64,000 bases of DNA from NCBI RefSeq assembly GCF_013395055.1, contig NZ_CP058349.1, positions 310,001 to 374,000 on the forward strand, read 5' to 3'. The position numbers and the translations under genes were made by a program. Numbering within the stretch: position 1 is the first letter of the stretch; every line of letters begins with the position of its first letter. Of this stretch, positions 17,989 through 25,201 are shown one piece after another. The stretch is from Pseudomonas sp. ABC1 (GTDB lineage Bacteria > Pseudomonadota > Gammaproteobacteria > Pseudomonadales > Pseudomonadaceae). Below the pieces are notes generated by a model. The model was given only the letters and a program-made list of their open reading frames with translations, was not told where the DNA came from and did not search any database.

Positions 17989-19458
17989 ATGATTGTCTGG
18001 ATGCGCGACCTATCACTGAAGTACAAGTTCTGGGCGCTGAACATGGTGACCTTCGTCACCACCCTGCTGCTGGTGCTGTATGCCATACAGATCGAACAGC
18101 AGGCCCGCAGCACCGATGCGCAGAGTGCCGCCCGGCAATATGCTGCCCTGCTCGAAAGCTGGCCAGCCGACACGCCCCTGCCCTCGGCCAGCAACCTTCA
18201 TCGGTTCGATGCAGGCCAGGCGCTGAGCCTGGAGGGGCAGAACCTTCAGGCATCCGGCTGGACGCCCCTCGAGCACGACGCACTCTTCGAGCTCAACCCC
18301 CTGATCGGGGCCTATACCCTGGCCAGGCCGAATGGCCAGCATATCGCCGTAGCGGTACGCGCCCCTGGCTTCCCCGAGGTCTGGGGCCAGCACTTCCTCA
18401 GTTATGCCGTCGCGGTCATGGTCCTCATGCTGGCCTTGCTGGCGGCCTCGCAGATCCTCATACGCTTCCTGCTCAGCCACCTGAACACCCTCAAGGACGT
18501 GATGCTGCACGTCGAAAGCAGCGGCGACCTCTCGGTCCGCGTCCCCCTGAACAGCCGGGACGAAGTCGGGCAGATGGCCACCGCCTTCAACGCCATGCAG
18601 TCCGGCTACCAGCGCATCGTCGGCACAGTTGCCAACTCAGCCGCACGCCTGGACGAGGACGCCCGTCGGCTGGCGGCGAACATGAATGAAGTGCGCCGTG
18701 ACATGCTCGGTCAACAGAGCGAAACCGACCAGGCCGCCACCGCCATCAACGAAATGACCACTACCGTGCATCACATCGCCGAACATGCGCGGGATACACG
18801 GGACCAGTCGCAGAATGCCGACCGCCTCGCCAGCGAAGGCCACCGGGTCGTCGAGCGCGTGGAGAACTCCATCAACAGCCTCTCCAGGGGCGTTCAGCAG
18901 ACCGCCGAAACCATCGGGCAACTGGCGGCCGACAGTCAGAAGATCAATGGTGTGGTGAGTGTCATCCACAGCATTGCCGAACAGACCAACCTGCTGGCGC
19001 TGAACGCGGCCATCGAAGCCGCCCGTGCGGGTGAAATGGGTCGAGGCTTCGCCGTGGTGGCCGACGAGGTGCGCAACCTGGCCAAACGCGTGCAAGTCTC
19101 TACCGATGAAATCACCCAAATGATCGCCGCCCTGCAAGGCATGACCCGCGACGCGGTCGAGTTCATGCAGGAAAGCTCGCTCAAGGCCGATGACTGCGTG
19201 CAGCAGGCTCAGGAAGCGGGTCTGGCGCTGGAAGCGATTACCGGCGCTGTCGCGCAGATGCGCGAGAGCAATACGCAGATCGCAGCAGCGGCCGAGGAGC
19301 AGAGTCAGGTGGCGGAAGAATTGAATCGCTCGGTCACCGGTATCCGTGACGTGACCGAGCGCACTGTCCAGCAGACGGTGGACTCCGCGACCACCAGTTC
19401 GGAGCTGGCGGCACTGTCCGGCCAGTTGAGCAAGGCAATCGGCCAGTTGCGCCTGTAG
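17989..19458 (+). CDS. Methyl-accepting chemotaxis protein
   Basis: 489 residues from the ATG at 17989, after the purine-rich GAAGAAGAAGC. One membrane helix (about 16-34), a short periplasmic segment of ~100 residues with no recognisable Cache or 4HB motif, a second helix (about 137-158), a HAMP domain (to ~211) and a signalling domain with the hairpin tip IAEQTNLLALNAAIEAARAG and FAVVADEVRNLA. There is no C-terminal pentapeptide for CheR/CheB docking. The ligand is unknown; the small sensor domain makes an energy or indirect signal possible. Confidence 0.92.
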   Translation: MIVWMRDLSLKYKFWALNMVTFVTTLLLVLYAIQIEQQARSTDAQSAARQYAALLESWPADTPLPSASNLHRFDAGQALSLEGQNLQASGWTPLEHDALFELNPLIGAYTLARPNGQHIAVAVRAPGFPEVWGQHFLSYAVAVMVLMLALLAASQILIRFLLSHLNTLKDVMLHVESSGDLSVRVPLNSRDEVGQMATAFNAMQSGYQRIVGTVANSAARLDEDARRLAANMNEVRRDMLGQQSETDQAATAINEMTTTVHHIAEHARDTRDQSQNADRLASEGHRVVERVENSINSLSRGVQQTAETIGQLAADSQKINGVVSVIHSIAEQTNLLALNAAIEAARAGEMGRGFAVVADEVRNLAKRVQVSTDEITQMIAALQGMTRDAVEFMQESSLKADDCVQQAQEAGLALEAITGAVAQMRESNTQIAAAAEEQSQVAEELNRSVTGIRDVTERTVQQTVDSATTSSELAALSGQLSKAIGQLRL

Positions 19459-19476
19459 GCAACCGATACATGTAAT

Positions 19477-19495
19477 GGGTGCGCATGGCGCACCC
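19477..19495. terminator. Hairpin between convergent MCP and dnaQ genes
   Basis: GGGTGCGC (19477-19484) and GCGCACCC (19488-19495) flank ATG, giving an 8-bp stem with a 3-nt loop, followed by TACGG. It lies between the MCP stop (19458) and the dnaQ stop (19512), so it could terminate both transcripts. There is no U-run. Confidence 0.5.
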
Positions 19496-19511
19496 TACGG
19501 CCGGGTCGGGA

Positions 19512-20249
19512 CTACTGCTCCCCGGCCTCCAGTTGCAGCCACAGCGGGGTACCACCCGCCGCCTTTTCGATGACCGCCATGCGTGCAGCATGGGCCTGCA
19601 ACTCCTGCTCGCTGGCCGCCAGCACAACCCCCTTGCCGCGCTCTGCGGGCAGGCGACGGATCGGCGAAGGCTGGGCGCGCCCGCCTCCATCCACATCCGC
19701 ACCATTGCCCGCCAGGGACAGGTTGGTCTGGCCACCGGTCATGGTCAGGTAAACGTCGGCCAGAATCTCCGCATCGAGCAAGGCGCCGTGCAGGTCGCGG
19801 CCCGAGTTGTCCACACCATAGCGCTTGCACAGCGCATCGAGGTTGTTGCGCTGGCCCGGATGGCGCTCACGCGCCATCAACAGGGTGTCCAGCACCGAGC
19901 AGTGCTCGGTAATATCGGCACGTTCCTGCTGCCCGAGCAGTGCGAATTCGTTATTGATAAAGCCGATATCGAACGCCGCGTTATGGATGATCAGCTGTGC
20001 GCCCTTGATGAATTCGAAGAATTCATCGGCCACTTCACGAAAACGAGGCTTGTCCAGCAGGTCTTCGTTGGTGATCCCGTGGACGGCGATGGCACCCTCA
20101 TCCACTTCGCGGTCCGGTTGCAGATAGACGTGGTAGTGGCGCCCGGTCAGACGACGTCCGATCACCTCGACACAACCGATCTCGATGATCCGGTGACCAT
20201 CGCTCACCGGCATACCGGTGGTTTCAGTATCCAGTACAACGCTGCGCAT
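19512..20249 (-). CDS. dnaQ: DNA polymerase III epsilon subunit (proofreading 3'-5' exonuclease)
   Basis: 245 residues. The DEDDh exonuclease motifs are present: LDTETTGM (Asp7, Glu9), IHNAAFDIGFINNE, and HGALLDAEILADVYL with its His and Asp. The C-terminus (LPAERGKGVVLAASEQELQAHAARMAVIEKAAGG in pieces) is the tail that holds epsilon in the core with alpha and theta. rnhA lies upstream on the same strand, 49 bp away. This linkage is common in pseudomonads; in enterobacteria rnhA and dnaQ are divergent. Confidence 0.95.
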   Translation of the reverse strand: MRSVVLDTETTGMPVSDGHRIIEIGCVEVIGRRLTGRHYHVYLQPDREVDEGAIAVHGITNEDLLDKPRFREVADEFFEFIKGAQLIIHNAAFDIGFINNEFALLGQQERADITEHCSVLDTLLMARERHPGQRNNLDALCKRYGVDNSGRDLHGALLDAEILADVYLTMTGGQTNLSLAGNGADVDGGGRAQPSPIRRLPAERGKGVVLAASEQELQAHAARMAVIEKAAGGTPLWLQLEAGEQ

Positions 20250-20298
20250 GCGCGAAATCTCTCATGAACGGATTATGGAATTGGAAGCACGGTGCGCT

Positions 20299-20748
20299 TC
20301 ACCTGGACTGACGCACCTGGTCGACGCCACGGTTGGCCAGCATGTCCGCGCGCTCATTGCCAGGGTGACCGGTATGGCCCCGCACCCAGCTCCAGGCCAC
20401 CTGGTGACGACCGACCTGCTCGTCCAGTTGCTGCCACAGATCGGCATTCTTCACCGGCTGCTTGGCCGCGGTTTTCCAACCGCGCTTCTTCCAGTTGGGC
20501 ATCCAGTCATTGATGCCCTGCATCACATACTGCGAATCGGTCACCAGCTTCACCTGGCAACCGCGCTTGAGTTCAGCCAGCGCACGAATCGCCGCCATCA
20601 GTTCCATGCGGTTATTGGTGGTTTCGATCTCGCCGCCCCAGAGTTCTTTCTCGACCCCCTTGTAGACCAGCAAGGCCCCCCAACCGCCCGGCCCGGGATT
20701 ACCCTTGCAGGCACCATCGGTATAGATCACTACCGGCTCATCGCTCAT
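20299..20748 (-). CDS. rnhA: Ribonuclease HI
   Basis: 149 residues from the ATG at 20748. The catalytic carboxylates are in place: Asp11 in YTDGACKGNPGPGG, Glu49 in TTNNRMELMAA and Asp71 in LVTDSQYV, with the later GHTGHPGNERADMLAN motif carrying His and the fourth Asp. It degrades RNA in RNA-DNA hybrids (Okazaki primers and R-loops). The upstream methyltransferase gene ends 28 bp away and dnaQ starts 49 bp downstream, so the three minus-strand genes probably form one operon. Confidence 0.96.
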   Translation of the reverse strand: MSDEPVVIYTDGACKGNPGPGGWGALLVYKGVEKELWGGEIETTNNRMELMAAIRALAELKRGCQVKLVTDSQYVMQGINDWMPNWKKRGWKTAAKQPVKNADLWQQLDEQVGRHQVAWSWVRGHTGHPGNERADMLANRGVDQVRQSR

Positions 20749-20776
20749 ATGAACAGCACTACTCTCTGAAATCGGA

Positions 20777-21532
20777 TCATTCGGTGTTGCGCCGGCTGAC
20801 CTTGGCAACCGGCATCGGCAGCAACTGCCCCATCGGCTCGCGCCGCGCCTGGCGCAACGGTCGCAAGCCAACCGTCATCTTGCGCGCCAGCAACAGGTAG
20901 AAGCCGCCGCACGGTGCCTGCCAGCGTTGCCCCAGGTTTTCCAGCGGCGTCAGGCGTGTCTGCCAGCGGGCCGAAGAAAGCGGCGGACAATAGCACCCGA
21001 ACAGGCGTTTCTCCAGTGCAAAGCCCAGCAGGCTCAGCCAGTCCGCCACACGCGCCGGGCGAATGCAGCGAGCCTGGCGAAAACCACCACCCGCGACCAG
21101 CCTGCGCGCGCCCCAGGCACTCCATGGGTTCATGCCGAGCACCAGCAGGTGCCCGCCCGGGCGCACGCTGAAAGCCGCTTCGCGCAACAGCGCATGGGGC
21201 GACAGGCTGAAATCCAGTCCATGCTGCAACACCGCCACGTCGGCGGCATGCTCGCCCAATGGCCAGGCCTGCTCGTCGCAGATGATATCGGCACCTTTCA
21301 AAGGCGCGCCCAGGCGTACGCAGTGGCGAATCGATGACAATTCGAGGGGGTTATCGGAAAAAGGCGCATAGTGCACGAGGTAGCTGCCGAAGCAGCGCTC
21401 CAGCTCGGCCTCCAACAGGCCACGCTCACGCGCCAGCAACTGCTGGCCATGTGCGCTCTCGAACCAGCCACCCGCCGCATCGACCAGCGATAGCCAGTGC
21501 GGATCGGCCTTCAGGCGTACTTCATCGGTCAT
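20777..21532 (-). CDS. Class I SAM-dependent methyltransferase
   Basis: 251 residues. The ATG at 21532 has AGGAG with suitable spacing. The fold is recognisable from DVAVLQHGLDFSLSPHALLREAAFSVRPGGHLLVLGMNPWSAWGARR (in pieces), but the usual N-terminal glycine-rich SAM loop is replaced by LELSSIRHCVRLGAPL, as in a conserved pseudomonad family next to gloB and rnhA. The target is unknown. It is divergent from gloB, with the inverted repeat at 21565-21619 between them. Confidence 0.75.
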   Translation of the reverse strand: MTDEVRLKADPHWLSLVDAAGGWFESAHGQQLLARERGLLEAELERCFGSYLVHYAPFSDNPLELSSIRHCVRLGAPLKGADIICDEQAWPLGEHAADVAVLQHGLDFSLSPHALLREAAFSVRPGGHLLVLGMNPWSAWGARRLVAGGGFRQARCIRPARVADWLSLLGFALEKRLFGCYCPPLSSARWQTRLTPLENLGQRWQAPCGGFYLLLARKMTVGLRPLRQARREPMGQLLPMPVAKVSRRNTE

Positions 21533-21564
21533 GATCCTCTCCTGCCCCCGCCATGGCTTGCCAT

Positions 21565-21619
21565 GGGTCTGTTCCCGTCGTCGCGACAACGTGGCTTGCG
21601 ACGAAACGGAAACAGACCC
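21565..21619. repeat. Inverted-repeat element, copy A (conserved loop family)
   Basis: Left arm starts GGGTCTGTT (21565) and right arm ends AACAGACCC (21619). The centre, GTCGCGACAACGTGGCTTGCG, is nearly the same as at 53850-53870 (one family). Arms pair with small gaps. It lies between the divergent methyltransferase and gloB starts. Confidence 0.7.
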
Positions 21620-21657
21620 TAGGATGCACCTTTGTCCATGACTTGGCGACCTGGCAT

Positions 21658-22434
21658 ATGTTGCAGATAGAAGCCCTGCCCGCATTCAACGACAACTACA
21701 TCTGGCTCCTGGCCGATCCCGAGAAAATGACCTGCGCGGTTGTCGACCCGGGTGATGCCGCGCCGGTACTGGCCTGGCTGGAACAGCACCCAGGCTGGCG
21801 ACTGAGCGACATATTGATCACCCACCACCACACCGACCATGTCGGCGGCATCGCGGCCCTGAAAGCCCACTGCGCACCGCGTGTGCACGGCCCCGCCCGC
21901 GAGACGATCCCGCTGCGCGACCATGCGCTGGAAGATGGCGCCCACGTGGAGGTACTCGGCCTGCAGTTGCAGGTCCTGGCCGTACCGGGGCATACCCTCG
22001 GGCACATCGTATTTTTTCTGGACGACGCTGAACTGCCGCGCCTGTTCAGCGGGGACACCCTGTTTGCCGCAGGCTGTGGCCGGCTGTTCGAAGGCACGCC
22101 CGCGCAGATGTTCCATTCACTCGAGCGCCTGGCAGCATTGCCCGAACGAACACTGGTCTACTGCGCCCACGAATACACATTGAGCAACCTGCGGTTCGCC
22201 CATGCCGTGGAACCGACCCAGCAGGAAGTGACCAGGCGATTGGAGGAAGTCACACGCCTGCGCGAGGAAGACCGTATCACCCTGCCCACCAGCATCGCGC
22301 TGGAGAAGGCGACCAACCCGTTCCTGCGCACCAGGGAAGCCTCTGTCAGACACGCCTGCCAGCAACGCAATCCTTCGCTAGAAAGTGCTGAACAGGTATT
22401 CGCCGAACTGCGTGCCTGGAAGGATCGTTTCTGA
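21658..22434 (+). CDS. gloB: Hydroxyacylglutathione hydrolase (glyoxalase II)
   Basis: 258 residues from the ATG at 21658 (MLQIEALPAFNDNYIWLL), the normal glyoxalase II start. The upstream open frame runs into the repeat and is not used. The metallo-beta-lactamase motif THHHTDH supplies His56, His58, Asp60 and His61; further ligands are in VPGHTLGH, FSGDTLF and CAHEYTLSN. The C-terminal helical domain (LREEDRITLPTSIALEKATNPFLR) is the glutathione-binding part specific to GloB. It hydrolyses S-lactoylglutathione in methylglyoxal detoxification. Confidence 0.96.
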   Translation: MLQIEALPAFNDNYIWLLADPEKMTCAVVDPGDAAPVLAWLEQHPGWRLSDILITHHHTDHVGGIAALKAHCAPRVHGPARETIPLRDHALEDGAHVEVLGLQLQVLAVPGHTLGHIVFFLDDAELPRLFSGDTLFAAGCGRLFEGTPAQMFHSLERLAALPERTLVYCAHEYTLSNLRFAHAVEPTQQEVTRRLEEVTRLREEDRITLPTSIALEKATNPFLRTREASVRHACQQRNPSLESAEQVFAELRAWKDRF

Positions 22435-22457
22435 GCAAGGAACAGAAACACAGCAAG

Positions 22458-22510
22458 GCTTGAAACCCATGCCCACTACCTCATGACGATAGTGGGCGCG
22501 TTTCAAGAGC
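22458..22510. terminator. Long imperfect hairpin between gloB and pvdG
   Basis: GCTTGAAAC (22458-22466) pairs with GTTTCAAG(A)GC (22500-22510), and GCCCACTA (22471-22478) with TAGTGGGC (22490-22497) around a 11-nt loop. It lies between convergent gloB and pvdG and is a plausible bidirectional terminator. Confidence 0.65.
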
Positions 22511-22555
22511 CTATACAGGCGTAAAGCGAACGTAGAGAAAAGCGCGAATGGGCAC

Positions 22556-23326
22556 TCAGCATCCCACCGGCACAGCGACCTGATGCTTCCCTGAAAGGGA
22601 CTGTCGGTGCCTGCGCAGGTCGACCTCCAGGTTGGCCCGGATGATACGCAGCACCTTCGATTCGTGCTCGTGGATAAAGAAATGGCCGCCCGCCAGCATG
22701 TCGAGGGAAAAGCTGCTGTTGCCTTCCAGTTGCCAGGCAAGCAGTTGTTCCTGGGTCGCCTTGTCTTCACGACCACCCAGCACATGGATGGGCACTTCCA
22801 AGCCTGGCCGCGTGCGATAGCGGTACAGACCACACATCATGAAATCGGCACGCAGGATAGGCAAAGTCAACGCCATCAGTTCGGGATTGTCCAAAACCTC
22901 CTCCGGCGTGCCTTGCAGATCCCGCAATTCGGCCTTCAGTTCATCATCGGTCTTGGGGTCTGCGAAACCTCGGTCGTAGTCTTCACGTCGTGTCGGCGCT
23001 GAGGTTCCCGAAGCGATCAGCGCCACCGGATCTGCCACGCCCAGTTCTCGCAGTTCATGGGCCAGCTCGAAGGCCAGCAAGGCCCCCAAGCTATGCCCGA
23101 ACAGCGCGTAAGGCCCGTCCTGGTGCCGCGCAATCTCCCGCGCCAGTTGCCTGGCCAGGCCCTGCATGTCCGTCTGCAACGGCTCGCCCAGACGCGCCCC
23201 GCGCCCCGGCAGTTCCACCGGATGCACACTCAACCACTCGGGCACTTTACGCCGCCAGCGGCTGTAGACCATCGCACTGGCCCCGGAATACGGCAGGCAG
23301 AACAATTGCAGACGTGGCGTGCTCAT
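22556..23326 (-). CDS. pvdG: Type II thioesterase of pyoverdine synthesis, PvdG
   Basis: 256 residues, alpha/beta-hydrolase of the external NRPS thioesterase (TEII) class: LFCLPYSGASAMVYSRW at the start, PVELPGRGAR, the nucleophile GHSLG (Ser79), LPILRADF, and the catalytic His in LAGGHFFIHEH. TEII enzymes clear misprimed or stalled groups from carrier domains, which keeps assembly lines running. The start lies 3 nt after the stop of the mbtH gene, so translation is probably coupled and both depend on the promoter at 23630-23653. PvdL itself ends in a carrier domain with no thioesterase. Confidence 0.92.
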   Translation of the reverse strand: MSTPRLQLFCLPYSGASAMVYSRWRRKVPEWLSVHPVELPGRGARLGEPLQTDMQGLARQLAREIARHQDGPYALFGHSLGALLAFELAHELRELGVADPVALIASGTSAPTRREDYDRGFADPKTDDELKAELRDLQGTPEEVLDNPELMALTLPILRADFMMCGLYRYRTRPGLEVPIHVLGGREDKATQEQLLAWQLEGNSSFSLDMLAGGHFFIHEHESKVLRIIRANLEVDLRRHRQSLSGKHQVAVPVGC

Positions 23327-23329
23327 GCG

Positions 23330-23581
23330 TCAGTGCACCACCTCGGCTTCCTGCTCCTGCTTCTTGCGGGCCTGTTCTTCCATGTGCTTGCGCAGGCTCA
23401 GCGGGCGCATGTCGGTCCAGACTTCCTCGATGTACGCCAGGCACTCTTTCTTGAAACCGCTCTTGCCGACCTTGCTCCAGCCGCGCGGAATCTCTTTGTA
23501 GTCGGGCCAGATGGAATACTGCTCTTCGTGGTTCACCACCACCTGGAACAGGATGTCTTCACGATCGAATACCGATGTCAT
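23330..23581 (-). CDS. MbtH-like NRPS accessory protein
   Basis: 83 residues with the complete MbtH signature: N-x-E-x-Q-Y-S-x-W-P (NHEEQYSIWP), IPRGW, the CLAYIEEVWTDMRPLSLR helix, and a charged tail longer than the minimal family. MbtH proteins bind adenylation domains and are needed for their solubility or activity, so this one probably serves PvdL and the peptide synthetases encoded elsewhere. It is the first gene of the mbtH-pvdG pair and has a candidate PvdS promoter 50-72 bp upstream. Confidence 0.95.
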   Translation of the reverse strand: MTSVFDREDILFQVVVNHEEQYSIWPDYKEIPRGWSKVGKSGFKKECLAYIEEVWTDMRPLSLRKHMEEQARKKQEQEAEVVH

Positions 23582-23629
23582 GCTATTTACTCCGTGGTTG
23601 CCAACCCCTGATGGGCATCGCCTATATGG

Positions 23630-23653
23630 ACGAAACGCTGCCAGAGGAAATTA
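23630..23653 (-). promoter_or_regulatory. Candidate PvdS-dependent (iron-starvation) promoter of mbtH-pvdG
   Basis: Read on the minus strand: TAATT (23653-23649), a 16-nt spacer starting TCC, then CGT (23632-23630). The known PvdS box is TAAAT-N16/17-CGT, so there is one mismatch in the -35 part, the same mismatch as in the box before pvdL. Confidence 0.65.
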
Positions 23654-23700
23654 ATCGATGCCGGCAAAGGCCATGATCCTCAATAGCCGGACTCTCCCGG

Positions 23701-25092
23701 TCATGCCAATGCGGCTTGAACGGCCTTGCCGAAAATGCGACTGACCTGATCCACCTGCTCTGCGGTGATGACCAGCGGCGGCAGGAAGCGCACGACACAG
23801 CCATGGCGCCCGCCCAGTTCCAGGATCAATCCTCGTTTGAGGCACTCACGCTGGATGCGACTGGCTAGCGTGCCATAGGCAGGCGGATGTCCCAGTGCAT
23901 CCCGTTGCCCCAGTGGATCGACCACCTCGACCCCAAGCATCAGCCCCCGCCCGCGCACATCTCCCAACTGAGGGAACTGCGCCTGCAGCGCCAGCAGGCG
24001 TTCCCGTAGACGCTGCCCCATGGCTTCGGCGTGGCCGATCAGGTTGTGCTCTTCCATATACCGCATCACCGCCGAGCCCGCGGCCATCGCCATCTGGTTG
24101 CCACGGAAAGTACCGGCATGGGCACCCGGTTGCCAGGTGTCCAGCCAGTCACGGTAGACCATCACCGACAACGGCAGGCTGCCACCAATGGCTTTGGACA
24201 GTACCACCACATCCGGCACGATACCGGCATGCTCGAAGGCAAACAGCTTTCCGGTACGGCCAAAGCCGGTCTGGATCTCATCGATGATCAACGGGATACC
24301 CGCCCGGCTGGTAATTTCCCTCACACCACGCAACCAGGTATCGCTGGCCGGAATCACCCCCCCCTCGCCTTGCACCACTTCGAGGATGACGCCTGCCGGT
24401 GGCTGTATGCCGCTTTCCGGATCAGTCAGCAGGTTCTCCAGATAGAGCAGATTGATCTCGACACCCGCCGCGCCACCCTGACCGAACGGGCAACGGTAGT
24501 CGTAGGGGAATGGCATGAACTGCACGCCGTGGTCGAGCATCGCCCCCAGCGGAACCTTCGCCTTGAGGTTGCCCATCAGGCTCAAGGCACCCTGGCTCAT
24601 GCCGTGGTAGCCGCCCTGGAACGCCAGTACCGTGCTGCGCCCGGTGGCGGTACGCACCAGTTTCAATGCGGCCTCTACCGCATCGGTGCCGGTGGGTCCG
24701 GTGAACTGGATTTTCGCCTGGCTGGCGAAGGCCGGTGGCAATACTGCGAACAGATCCTGGACAAAACGGTCCTTGACCGGCGTGCTCAGGTCCAGGGTAT
24801 GCAGCGGCAATTCGTCATCGAGTACCTGGTGGATCGCCGCGATCACCACTGGATGGTTGTGCCCCAGCGCCAGTGTTCCGGCACCGGCCAGGCAATCGAT
24901 GAACACACGCCCCTCGACATCCTCGACATGGATGCCGCGGGCACGTTTGAGCGCCAGGGGAATCCGTCGTGGGTAGCTGCGGGCATTGGACTCCTGCTGC
25001 TTCTGCCGGGACAGGATCGGGTTGTCTTCGAAGTGGTAATGCTTTTCTTCGTCCTCGACCAACGGCTCTCTTTCCAGTATCGCGGTGCTCAT
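23701..25092 (-). CDS. pvdH: L-2,4-diaminobutyrate:2-oxoglutarate aminotransferase PvdH
   Basis: 463 residues from the ATG at 25092, preceded by GGGAGA. Class-III aminotransferase features: GAGTLALGHNHP, the TGTDAVEAALKLVRTATGR substrate region, the PLP-stacking YHGMSQGAL, IDEIQTGFGRTGKLFAFEH, and the Schiff-base lysine in VVLSKAIGGSLP. It makes diaminobutyrate from aspartate semialdehyde and glutamate. Dab is the residue predicted for the last PvdL module, so the gene sits beside its user. No PvdS box is visible in the 109 bp before it, which contain a REP-type palindrome; it may be expressed by read-through from pvdL. Confidence 0.94.
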   Translation of the reverse strand: MSTAILEREPLVEDEEKHYHFEDNPILSRQKQQESNARSYPRRIPLALKRARGIHVEDVEGRVFIDCLAGAGTLALGHNHPVVIAAIHQVLDDELPLHTLDLSTPVKDRFVQDLFAVLPPAFASQAKIQFTGPTGTDAVEAALKLVRTATGRSTVLAFQGGYHGMSQGALSLMGNLKAKVPLGAMLDHGVQFMPFPYDYRCPFGQGGAAGVEINLLYLENLLTDPESGIQPPAGVILEVVQGEGGVIPASDTWLRGVREITSRAGIPLIIDEIQTGFGRTGKLFAFEHAGIVPDVVVLSKAIGGSLPLSVMVYRDWLDTWQPGAHAGTFRGNQMAMAAGSAVMRYMEEHNLIGHAEAMGQRLRERLLALQAQFPQLGDVRGRGLMLGVEVVDPLGQRDALGHPPAYGTLASRIQRECLKRGLILELGGRHGCVVRFLPPLVITAEQVDQVSRIFGKAVQAALA

Positions 25093-25166
25093 GCCTGTAT
25101 ATCTCCCGGGAAATAGCCAGGGCGAGCGGGATGGTCCGCGAGTCGGCCTGACAGGTGAAGACGCTT

Positions 25167-25182
25167 CGCGGGCGAGCCCGCG
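25167..25182. repeat. REP-type palindrome between pvdL and pvdH
   Basis: CGCGGGCGAGCCCGCG is a 16-bp palindrome with a 2-nt centre. The flanking TTCG and CCTA resemble common Pseudomonas REP sequences. It lies 20 bp after the pvdL stop and could attenuate or stabilise a pvdL-pvdH transcript. Confidence 0.7.
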
Positions 25183-25201
25183 CCTATGCAATGGGTTCGG
25201 T

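Noticed and set aside
25093..25120. GGCTATTTCCC before pvdH as a possible PvdS box
   Set aside because: It lacks TAA(A/T)T, lies within 25 bp of the ATG and has no CGT 16-17 nt downstream before the start codon.
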